Origin: an archaeon RBG_16_50_20
Lineage (GTDB): Archaea; Thermoproteota; Bathyarchaeia; 40CM-2-53-6
Length of the DNA stretch: 6,392 bases
Direction of reading: 5' to 3'
Assembly (NCBI GenBank): GCA_001768965.1
Contig: MEMY01000008.1
Coordinates: forward strand, 503 to 6,894
Under the pieces are notes generated by a model. It had not been told where the DNA came from. It did not search any database and was given only the letters and a program-made list of their open reading frames with translations. The position numbers were made by a program, and so were the translations under genes. Below are positions 1-5,056 of this stretch, piece by piece; position 1 is the first letter of the stretch; each line of letters begins with the position of its first letter.

Positions 1-1056
1 GCCGTCGGACATCCATTGGGAGTATAATTGTAAACTTTTTCCTCCACCAAGATACATGACGCATTTGAATTCGGGCAAGTAGCTGGGTACCTCGCCCTTC
101 CTGTTGATGCGCCAAGCGATGTGGGCCGCCGCGACGCCTGCTTGCATGAGCGCGAGGTGCCCCTGCTTGGGGCCAGGGATCGCGGCTGCGTCTCCGACGG
201 CGTAGATGTTGGAGTTCTCAGATTTTTGGGCACGCATAGTGTTTTGTTCGACGGGAACGAAGCCTAGGTCGTCTGTTAAGCCAGAGTCATGCACTCCTTT
301 AACGCCGCGGTAAGGTGGTATTAGTAAGCAGAGATTGTAGGGTTTCTTCGAGCCGTCCTCAAAGTAAAGGCAATCAGCGTCAAGCCTTGTAAGCTCAACC
401 CCAAGAAGAGCATTGATCTCTCGTTTCTGTAGGAGTTTTTCCAGGTAGATCCAAGTTGTTGGTCCGCCTGGTGGCAGAAGATTTTCCTTGTCCGTGATGA
501 AGCTAAGTCGGGCTCTATCGCGGGAGCCCAGCTTACGTAAGCGGTAATCCAGGCCCATGAGCATTTCCAGAGGAGGCCCATCGCAGGGCGTGTAGCCCGC
601 CCCTACGCCCGAGTAGAAATCCCCCTCGCGAAAATCCAGGATGGCTTTCTTTGTCTCCAAAATCCTGGATGGGTCACATATGGACTTAGCATATTCGCGG
701 CTGCCGGGAATAAGTTCGTAGGCATGGCGGGCGCCCGTGGCGATGACCAGAAAGTCAAATTTGCGCTTGCCTTCATCTGTGATGATCTGGTTACCAGTTT
801 GATCGATCTTTACAAGTCGGTCATGGATGAACTCGATGCCCGTGCCTTTAAAATTCCTAGCTAAATCTAACGCTAGTTCTTCCAATGGGACATCCTCAAA
901 GACCACCCGCGGGAAGGAAGCTCGAATAATTGTTTCAGGTTTGTCGGAAATCAGGGTTATCCTGTGACGGCGAGGAAGTTTGTTACGCAAATCCCATGCG
1001 GACTTAATGCCTCCAAATGAGCCACCAACGATAACAATGTCGAAAAATGATTTCAT
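1..1056 (-). CDS. Sulfide:quinone oxidoreductase-like FAD/NAD(P)-binding flavoprotein, C-terminus cut by the window edge
   Basis: The frame is open for 352 codons from ATG 1056-1054 to base 1, so the C-terminal part is missing. An in-frame ATG lies four codons upstream at 1068-1066. Visible motifs are an N-terminal FAD Rossmann fold (IVIVGGSFGG, residues 7-16), LVIATGA (103-109) and the second FAD motif IYAVGDAA (about 284-291). These place it in the pyridine nucleotide-disulfide oxidoreductase superfamily with SQR, flavocytochrome c sulfide dehydrogenase and NDH-2. Three cysteines suggest SQR: C127 in KSICDP, C158 in TPCDGPPLE and C332 in FKCVMYLGGGK. Their context and spacing resemble the three redox cysteines of known SQRs (near 128, 160 and 356 in bacterial enzymes). 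SQRs oxidise sulfide and pass electrons to membrane quinone. Substrate assignment is inference; NDH-2-like or persulfide-handling relatives remain possible. No partner gene is visible. Confidence 0.85.
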   Translation of the reverse strand, partial: MKSFFDIVIVGGSFGGIKSAWDLRNKLPRRHRITLISDKPETIIRASFPRVVFEDVPLEELALDLARNFKGTGIEFIHDRLVKIDQTGNQIITDEGKRKFDFLVIATGARHAYELIPGSREYAKSICDPSRILETKKAILDFREGDFYSGVGAGYTPCDGPPLEMLMGLDYRLRKLGSRDRARLSFITDKENLLPPGGPTTWIYLEKLLQKREINALLGVELTRLDADCLYFEDGSKKPYNLCLLIPPYRGVKGVHDSGLTDDLGFVPVEQNTMRAQKSENSNIYAVGDAAAIPGPKQGHLALMQAGVAAAHIAWRINRKGEVPSYLPEFKCVMYLGGGKSLQLYSQWMSDG

Positions 1057-1080
1057 GATATCTACCATCTTCGTTTCGGG

Positions 1081-1096
1081 AAATAGAAATAAGAGG
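1081..1096 (-). promoter_or_regulatory. Possible TATA-like element for the SQR-like gene
   Basis: Read on the minus strand this A/T-rich stretch is CCTCTTATTTCTATTT. It is the best archaeal TATA-like sequence close to the gene and lies roughly 20-35 bp upstream of the two candidate ATGs (1068 and 1056), a distance that would fit a leaderless or short-leader transcript. The match to the archaeal consensus is poor. Confidence 0.2.
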
Positions 1097-1172
1097 CTTG
1101 TTGTCGGTGCGGACTGTCTATTGTTTTCTTAGCCCACTCTTGGAGTTCTCTGAAGAGCCTGTTGAAGTCTGT

Positions 1173-1235
1173 GTGGGGGTCTAATGGTGCACACACACAA
1201 GAAAAACGACGGTTCAATTTCCATTGCCCGCACCA
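1173..1235 (+). repeat. Degenerate tRNA-like sequence F
   Basis: A T-loop-like TTCAATT (1213-1219) is followed at exactly tRNA spacing by a 5-nt segment, TGCCCGC (1225-1231), a discriminator-like A (1232) and CCA (1233-1235). Upstream, GTGGGGG (1173-1179) can pair with TGCCCGC at six of seven positions if G-T pairs are allowed, and the next base is T, as at tRNA position 8. The T-stem does not pair and the whole is about a dozen bases too short, so this is not a functional tRNA. It may be a decayed tRNA or chance. Confidence 0.3.
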
Positions 1236-1296
1236 TGCTACCGGGGATATAGCATAAGGGCTGTTTTTGGGTGGCCATGTGGATGTGGTTTGGGGG

Positions 1297-1312
1297 ACGT
1301 GGATGTCCACGT
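1297..1312. repeat. 16-bp near-palindrome
   Basis: ACGTGGATGTCCACGT is a 7-bp perfect inverted repeat around a 2-bp centre. It lies more than 200 bp upstream of the SQR-like gene and about 90 bp beyond the TBP stop codon. It could be a dimeric regulator site or a small hairpin; its neighbourhood does not decide. Confidence 0.35.
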
Positions 1313-1403
1313 GTAAGCGTTAAGGAACATGAGTCGATGATTACAATTTTCCCTTGAATGCCATGTCAAGGATAGAAGGGAGCAGTGCGTCTCCGATTCG
1401 GGA

Positions 1404-1973
1404 CTACGGGTAGGTTATGAGCTCTTTCTCTTCAAGCGTTTCTTGAAGTTTTGCGACGGCTCTGTGAACCTCCGCCTCTTTCTTGGCGCCCGTACAAACG
1501 AGCTTTCCGGTTGAGAAGATTAGTATGACTACTTTGGGGTCGTCCATTCTGTAGATAAGGCCAGGGAACTGTTCGGGTTCATACATGGTGCGTTTCAGTG
1601 AGTAGGTTAACTTTTCCAAATCAATATGGCCGCCTAAACCTGCCGACGCTACTGTATTTTGAATCTGAATCTCAGGCTTACCCAAAATGACGATCCCGTT
1701 ACGGCTGAGCTCGTCCACAACCTTCATGACGGCCTTGCGAGCCTGCCGCTCCGACTTCGCCCCAGTACAGACCATTTTACCCGAGCTGAAGATCAAGGTG
1801 GTGGCCTTCGGTTTCTTCAATCGATATACTAAGCCCGGAAATTGCTCAGGCCTATATTCTACGCCAGGGAATACGCGTACGATAGAGTTCAAATCAATAT
1901 TCTGATGGATAGTTGCTGTCGCGACCACGTTCTCTATGTTGATGTACGCTTTGTGTTCGGCCAGAGGGCGCAC
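1404..1973 (-). CDS. tbp: TATA-box binding protein (archaeal TBP)
   Basis: This is the general transcription factor that binds the archaeal TATA box and, with TFB, recruits RNA polymerase. The 189-residue product has the full saddle of two direct repeats. Repeat 1 covers about 11-90 (INIENVVATATI, EQFPGLVYRL, LIFSSGKMVCTGAK) and repeat 2 about 102-182 (IQIQNTVASAGL, EQFPGLIYRM, LIFSTGKLVCTGAK). The phenylalanines that kink DNA are in place as two pairs 17 residues apart, F45/F62 and F136/F153. Length is normal for archaeal TBPs, and there is no long acidic tail. The start is GTG (1973-1971); no ATG, GTG or TTG lies between it and the in-frame stop 13 codons upstream. The upstream unknown gene overlaps or abuts its start. 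Whether this is the only TBP of the genome cannot be judged here. Confidence 0.97.
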   Translation of the reverse strand: MRPLAEHKAYINIENVVATATIHQNIDLNSIVRVFPGVEYRPEQFPGLVYRLKKPKATTLIFSSGKMVCTGAKSERQARKAVMKVVDELSRNGIVILGKPEIQIQNTVASAGLGGHIDLEKLTYSLKRTMYEPEQFPGLIYRMDDPKVVILIFSTGKLVCTGAKKEAEVHRAVAKLQETLEEKELITYP

Positions 1974-2484
1974 CTGAGTGATACTTAAGGTGCCCTTTGT
2001 GAAGGAAGCCTATATGAATACGATTTGCGGAGCACGCAAGAAGTTCCTGAACCCTTGATTGAGAATAGAATTGTTCCGTGTTGTAGTTTTCGTCGACGCC
2101 GATTAGGATTAGGCGTTCGTCGCCTGACACGTTCTTGAGCAGTCTTTTCGCGAAAGGGGCCTGAATCCAAGCGTACAAATTCGATGCGGCTTTCTCTTAG
2201 AGAATCGATGGTGTCTGCAGAGTTCTTTATGGTCTCGAGCAGTAATTCATAACAGACATTTCTCTTGGTGGTACGGAAGCATCTGTTCATTTTGCCCCAA
2301 TCGAACGGGTATTTGCTAAACAGCTCTCGTTCAACAATGTCAATTGTTATACGATCGGGGTTGTCCCATGTTCTCCTATCGTTGACCACGTCAACATAAT
2401 TCTGCGCCACGTAGGAGGAATCCTTTTCTTTGTGGTAGTTCTTGCAGGCTTCCAGGAAATCAGAGATTAAACTTGGGAAGGCAT
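1894..2484 (-). pseudogene. Unknown gene, apparently frameshifted and lacking a normal start
   Basis: I do not recognise the family. Two minus-strand frames read like one protein. The first (from codons near 2482 through GTG 2410 to about 2195) includes NYVDVVNDRRTWDNPDRI and ELFSKYPFDWGKMN. After a +1 shift the second continues as SNLYAWIQAPFAKRLLKNV, then ERLILIGVDENYN, then ANRIHIGFLHKG, ending at 1894 inside TBP. Beyond the shift the first frame turns arginine- and proline-rich and stops at 1985, as expected for out-of-frame sequence. The frame change falls near 2185-2200, around CTAAGAGAAAGC. Upstream of GTG 2410 the frame looks coding (FLEACKNYHKEKDSSY) back to repeat A, with no ATG, GTG or TTG, so the 5' end may have been lost at the repeat. 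Alternatives are a sequencing error or programmed frameshifting. Confidence 0.5.
2009..2021 (-). promoter_or_regulatory. Possible TATA box for TBP
   Basis: The minus strand reads TATTCATATAGG here, an A/T-rich TATA-like core about 40 bp upstream of the TBP GTG start. This would put transcription initiation near 1988-1992 and give a short leader. The element lies inside the decayed upstream ORF, so TBP could have its own promoter. This rests on sequence likeness only. Confidence 0.3.
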
Positions 2485-2528
2485 TGAACCCACCATATTC
2501 GTGGGTTCAAATCCCACCGGCCCCACCA
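2485..2528 (+). repeat. tRNA-3'-end-like repeat A, with hairpin
   Basis: The right part is an ideal tRNA 3' end: T-stem GTGGG (2501-2505), T-loop TTCAAAT (2506-2512), T-stem CCCAC (2513-2517), acceptor strand CGGCCCC (2518-2524), discriminator A and CCA (2526-2528). The 5' acceptor partner GGGGCCG, a D-arm and an anticodon arm are absent upstream, so this is not a complete tRNA gene; the acceptor resembles archaeal tRNA-Pro. The left part adds GAACCCAC (2486-2493), which pairs perfectly with GTGGGTTC (2501-2508) across a 7-nt loop, an alternative to the T-stem. It is nearly identical to repeat B, and its CCA side lies 36 bp from the relE stop. Confidence 0.75.
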
Positions 2529-2564
2529 ACAGTCCCCATGACAACGGCTGATGATTCAGCCACG

Positions 2565-2813
2565 TTACAGATATGCGGTTTCGCGTCGAGCGATTTTGAA
2601 AACCAGAATTTCGTCCTTGGCGATTATTGCGTATAGGATTCTGTAATCTCCAACTCTGAGTCTGTAGGCATTCGCTGCTCCTCTAAGTTTCCTGCAACCC
2701 GCAGGATAAGGCGTCCGCGAGAGTTCAGACATCTTCTCTTCGAGTCGCTGTCTGGTTTCAGATGGTGTCTCTTCAAGCGCTTTCGCCGCCTTGCGTGATA
2801 AGAAGACCTTCAA
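2565..2813 (-). CDS. relE: RelE/ParE-superfamily toxin
   Basis: This 82-residue protein has the RelE/ParE toxin fold signature: N-terminal MKVFLSRKAAKALEETP, a helical hairpin to about residue 32, then KLRGAANAYRLRVGDYRILY (42-61) and the terminal strand ILVFKIARRETAYL (69-82). Basic residues R51, R53, R58, K73, R76 and R77 and the C-terminal Y81 sit where RelE-type mRNA interferases carry RNA-binding and catalytic residues. RelE toxins cut mRNA in the ribosome; ParE relatives poison gyrase. The many basic and tyrosine residues favour RelE. The gene overlaps its antitoxin by 4 bp (2810-2813), which implies translational coupling. The pair lies between repeats A and B. Length is typical. Confidence 0.9.
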   Translation of the reverse strand: MKVFLSRKAAKALEETPSETRQRLEEKMSELSRTPYPAGCRKLRGAANAYRLRVGDYRILYAIIAKDEILVFKIARRETAYL

Positions 2814-2995
2814 CGCTTACGGGCCCTAGATCCGGATGACCTAAAAGCAACAGTCTTGCCTTCTTTGTGCTCCCTCATTGCTTCTTCAAGTGCTCTTTTG
2901 TCGTCGGCTGTCATTTCTTCACCGAGCGCATCTTCGATTGCTTCAAGCCTTTCCCTAATCAGATGCAATTCCTTTTCCAAAATTAACCTCGACAT
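2810..2995 (-). CDS. relB: RelB-type antitoxin
   Basis: This is a 61-residue, highly charged, mostly helical protein (MSRLILEKELHLIRERLEAI, then EDALGEEMTADDKRALEEAM, then a basic tail). It lies directly upstream of relE and overlaps it by 4 bp, the classic antitoxin-first order. It resembles short archaeal RelB-like antitoxins with a long amphipathic helix and a flexible C-terminus that wraps the toxin. No obvious ribbon-helix-helix or AbrB DNA-binding domain is seen, so autoregulation, if any, may need the toxin complex. The start is ATG 2995. Purine-rich GAGAGGAAGG lies about 20 bp upstream, rather far for a Shine-Dalgarno site. A weak TATA-like CTTTGATAAAC lies near 3040-3050. Identification rests mainly on pairing with relE. 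Confidence 0.8.
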   Translation of the reverse strand: MSRLILEKELHLIRERLEAIEDALGEEMTADDKRALEEAMREHKEGKTVAFRSSGSRARKR

Positions 2996-3124
2996 GGCAA
3001 CTCAAGATTTCCTTCCTCTCTTTAATGGGTTGTGTCCATGTTTATCAAAGTACGTAAGAATCGAATTCACCTTGTGGTCATTAGACACCTATAGGCAGCT
3101 CTTATGGTGCCGCGAGAGTTCATC

Positions 3125-3167
3125 TGAACCCGCCATGTCGTGGGTTCGTATCCCCCCGGCCCCACCA
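3125..3167 (+). repeat. tRNA-3'-end-like repeat B, with hairpin
   Basis: This is a near-copy of repeat A about 640 bp away, differing by five substitutions and one missing base over 43-44 bp. It keeps the GAACCCGC/GTGGGTTC hairpin (3126-3133 with 3140-3147, one G-T pair), the T-arm-like stretch (GTGGG, TTCGTAT, CCCCC), the acceptor strand CGGCCCC (3157-3163), A and CCA (3165-3167). One T-stem pair is broken. No tRNA 5' half is present. Its CCA side lies 11 bp from the stop of the cyclase-like gene. Similarity to A ends abruptly after CCA. Confidence 0.75.
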
Positions 3168-3178
3168 CTTTGCGGTGT

Positions 3179-4159
3179 CTATTCGCCCAACCTGTTCAGT
3201 ACTCGCATCGCTGTCAAGGTGATGATTTTGCTGTGTTCTCCTGGTCTTTCAAGCGCGAACGGGGCGGGTGGTCGCTTTCTGTACCATGCTGCGTAGGCGC
3301 CTTCCAGGTCAGGATGGACTGCGTCGAGATTCCACCTGCCATCGGGTCTTCTCTTTTCCTTTAGCAGCGAGAGCGCGTAGCTCAGCCTTCGGTCGTCACC
3401 ATATCCCAAGGCCGTCATGAAGTCAAGGCCCACGAGCAGATCGTAGTAGTAGTGAATTGGGTAGTGGAACCGGTACCAAGGGCCGTAGCGCGCTCCTTGT
3501 TTGTGCATCTCCCTTTCCAGGTAGAATTCAGCACCTCTTTCGACAGCACGCTTCATGCTCCTATTCCGCTTCTGCCTAGGATAGTCAGCAAACGCGCTCA
3601 TGCCTTCCCATGCATCCAACACTCCATTCTTTCCCCAGCAGTGCCAGCCACCATTATCTTTCTGATTCTTCACAAGCCAGTCGAAGGCGCTCCTCACTTT
3701 CGGGTGATCAACATAACCGAATCGCATGAGTGCACGCGCCGTATTGCCTACCAGGCACAATTCACTTCTACGCGCATTATCGACCGAGAACCCTCCATCC
3801 TTCTTGGCAAATCGCTCAATCCACAACTCACAAGCCTTGCTGATTCGAGGCTCCGCTCTCGTCAACCCTAGGTCGGACAAAACTAGAAGCATCCAGTTCG
3901 TGGAGATGTACTTCGGCCTGTACAGGCTCTCTCCAGTCCACCATCCACTGGGCAGCTGTTTGGCGAGAATGTCTGATGCCCATCCTCTCTTGGGTATCAT
4001 CTGCTTCGCCAACTGGGCTTCTGGGTCGTTCTCACGTTTTCCGAGCAGCTGTCTCAGGGCGAGATATCTGATGGAAGGTTGGTTCTTCTCTAGCAGCCAG
4101 TCCAGCGGAGTCTTGGGTTTCACTGATCTGCCAGCCCCTGCTCCTTCACTCATCCTCAT
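3179..4159 (-). CDS. Squalene-cyclase/prenyltransferase-like alpha/alpha-toroid protein
   Basis: This 326-residue soluble protein is built from repeats of the terpene cyclase/protein prenyltransferase (alpha/alpha6 barrel) type. QW-like segments are SGWWTGESLYRPKYISTNWM (71-90), DGGFS (121-125), DNGGWHCWGKNGVLDAWEGM (168-187) and DGRWNLDAVHPDLEG (273-287), each ahead of a helical stretch. The DxDD acid motif of squalene-hopene cyclases and a strong membrane segment are not seen, and the protein is about half the length of those enzymes, so cyclase activity is unlikely. Proteins of this kind are often annotated only as prenyltransferase/squalene oxidase repeat proteins of unknown substrate. 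ATG 4159 and ATG 4153 are both possible starts. The gap to vapC is 122 bp, and repeat B lies 11 bp past the stop. Confidence 0.8.
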   Translation of the reverse strand: MRMSEGAGAGRSVKPKTPLDWLLEKNQPSIRYLALRQLLGKRENDPEAQLAKQMIPKRGWASDILAKQLPSGWWTGESLYRPKYISTNWMLLVLSDLGLTRAEPRISKACELWIERFAKKDGGFSVDNARRSELCLVGNTARALMRFGYVDHPKVRSAFDWLVKNQKDNGGWHCWGKNGVLDAWEGMSAFADYPRQKRNRSMKRAVERGAEFYLEREMHKQGARYGPWYRFHYPIHYYYDLLVGLDFMTALGYGDDRRLSYALSLLKEKRRPDGRWNLDAVHPDLEGAYAAWYRKRPPAPFALERPGEHSKIITLTAMRVLNRLGE

Positions 4160-4281
4160 CCTTGGCTAAGGCCGTGACGCTTCGAAGTCAGCTAGTTTTC
4201 CGAACGATTTCGGCTCACCATTAGCTTGGTGCTCGGGATTGATTTTCGTGTTGGTTTCAATCGAACTGAACTCAGAAGGGT

Positions 4282-4716
4282 CTATGCTGCATGTATGATG
4301 AGTTTGCGGCGGCCGTGCTCAACTCTGCGCAGCCGAATCAGTTCTTTGTCGAATGTCTTGAACTCGGCAATAGAAGGGTTAAGAAAACTGGCCAAAATCA
4401 GCGCGTCCCTTCCACCCAGCGCGTATCGCTCTGTGAATCTCAATCCTATCTTGGTTGTGTCTTTAGTCTGATTCACAAATAGAATGCTGGTGTCCTCGAG
4501 CATCTCCATCAGAGCTTCTGAAGCATCATCTGATGCCCATTTCATCTTGAAAACCAGTGTATGATAGGTTTCATGGACGACTGTCGGATTCAATGCGACT
4601 CTACGAGAGGATAAGGAGGCTACTTTGTTGTGCTGAGGGTGCTCCCTGTCCAGGTACGCGACGAGGACGTTCGAGTCTATCGCCAGATGTTTTTTATCTC
4701 TTCTGGCGTAGGCCAT
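4282..4716 (-). CDS. vapC: PIN-domain toxin VapC
   Basis: This is a 144-residue PIN-domain endoribonuclease, the toxin of a type II VapBC pair. The four acidic metal-binding residues are in the expected order and context: D14 in LAIDSNVLVAYLD, E49 in NPTVVHETYHTLV, D104 in GGRDALILASFL and D123 in FKTFDKELIRLR. VapC toxins cleave structured RNA, often tRNA or rRNA, using Mg2+. The start ATG 4716 lies 40 bp inside the end of the antitoxin gene, so the two are translationally coupled. Length is slightly above the 125-135 usual for the family. A link between the toxin's RNA target and the tRNA-like repeats nearby would be speculation. Confidence 0.93.
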   Translation of the reverse strand: MAYARRDKKHLAIDSNVLVAYLDREHPQHNKVASLSSRRVALNPTVVHETYHTLVFKMKWASDDASEALMEMLEDTSILFVNQTKDTTKIGLRFTERYALGGRDALILASFLNPSIAEFKTFDKELIRLRRVEHGRRKLIIHAA

Positions 4717-4913
4717 TCTGGTTTACCAGTCCTCTTTGGGACCAATCCGCAAAGCTCCTTCCAAGATCTCTTACTTCTGCGAATCGGCTTGATCACTATA
4801 CCATCTTCCTGGGTCTCCACTTTGACAACGGTTCCCTCCTCAAGCCCAGTACCTTCCCTGATATCCTCGGGAATGAGCACTCTCCCACGCTGATCGACCA
4901 CAGTCTGAGGCAT
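4677..4913 (-). CDS. vapB: AbrB/SpoVT-type antitoxin VapB
   Basis: This 78-residue antitoxin has an N-terminal swapped-hairpin AbrB/MazE-type DNA-binding domain (TVVDQRGRVLIPEDIREGTG, about residues 4-23, continuing through VVKVETQEDGIVIKPI to about 45). The C-terminal tail (WKELCGLVPKR to EEIKNIWR) should bind and block the VapC active site. I chose ATG 4913 because it begins just before the AbrB domain (MPQTVVDQ). An upstream in-frame start at 4946 would add 11 residues but would place the inverted repeat and TATA-like element inside the gene. The gene overlaps vapC by 40 bp. Autorepression through the inverted repeat at 4919-4939 is likely for this family. Confidence 0.92.
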   Translation of the reverse strand: MPQTVVDQRGRVLIPEDIREGTGLEEGTVVKVETQEDGIVIKPIRRSKRSWKELCGLVPKRTGKPEWPTPEEIKNIWR

Positions 4914-4918
4914 GCACG

Positions 4919-4939
4919 TTCCCACCAAATAAGTGGGAA
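4919..4939. promoter_or_regulatory. Inverted-repeat operator candidate for vapBC
   Basis: TTCCCAC (4919-4925) and GTGGGAA (4933-4939) form a perfect 7-bp inverted repeat with a 7-bp A/T-rich centre. It sits between the TATA-like element and the vapB ATG, over the expected transcription start. AbrB-type antitoxins commonly repress their own operon through such palindromes, so an operator is the natural reading; binding itself is inferred. Confidence 0.5.
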
Positions 4940-4940
4940 A

Positions 4941-4956
4941 CGGCATAAAGGTTTAC
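4941..4956 (-). promoter_or_regulatory. Likely archaeal promoter (BRE/TATA) of vapBC
   Basis: The minus strand reads GTAAACCTTTATGCCG: a purine-containing BRE-like GTAAAC followed by CTTTATG. Transcription would start about 25 bp further on, near 4920, just upstream of the vapB ATG at 4913, giving a very short leader with the inverted repeat at its start. Confidence 0.45.
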
Positions 4957-4984
4957 GTCTCGTGAGCAACTTGATTCCCGACGA

Positions 4985-5014
4985 CATTCGTGGGTTCAAA
5001 TCCCACCGGGCCCA
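4985..5014 (+). repeat. tRNA-3'-end-like repeat C
   Basis: This is a T-arm with perfect stem (GTGGG 4990-4994, loop TTCAAAT 4995-5001, CCCAC 5002-5006) followed by CGGGCCC (5007-5013) and A (5014). Bases 4986-5009 are identical to 2497-2520 of repeat A (24 bp). After the core, the acceptor differs (CGGGCCC, tRNA-Val-like, against CGGCCCC), there is no CCA, and the left hairpin arm of A and B is missing. No matching GGGCCCG or D-arm lies upstream. It sits about 70 bp upstream of vapB. Confidence 0.65.
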
Positions 5015-5056
5015 TTTGGAATACATAAGAAAAGTTGCTTCTTGAAACGGCTGAAA

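Larger units (their letters stand above)
1057..1403. other. Gene-less stretch between the SQR-like gene and TBP
   Basis: No convincing gene is present. A minus-strand frame at 1062-1310 starts with GTG inside a palindrome, ends overlapping the SQR start region and has no recognisable domain; I treat it as noise. The stretch contains the weak tRNA-like sequence F (1173-1235), a 16-bp near-palindrome (1297-1312), a short CA-dinucleotide run (about 1190-1199) and the possible SQR promoter. Confidence 0.5.

Noticed and set aside
1062..1310. 82-codon minus-strand frame ahead of the SQR-like gene
   Set aside because: It starts with GTG inside a palindrome, shows no recognisable domain or believable secondary structure, and crosses the tRNA-like sequence F and the probable promoter.
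2485..2528. A functional 3' half of a trans-spliced (split) archaeal tRNA
   Set aside because: No anticodon-stem 3' strand with a believable anticodon loop precedes the T-arm, and several tail copies with mutations in the T-stem (B, D) argue against function. A matching 5' half elsewhere in the genome would reopen this.
2485..3167. CRISPR array or integron attC sites
   Set aside because: Spacing between copies is hundreds of bases and irregular, with genes between, so not CRISPR. I could not find the RYYYAAC/GTTRRRY boxes of attC sites, and no integrase is present.
3373..3390. tRNA A-box-like GCGCGTAGCTCAGCC on the plus strand
   Set aside because: It lies within the coding sequence of the cyclase-like protein (GDDRRLSYALSLLKEKRR) and no anticodon or T-arm follows at tRNA spacing.
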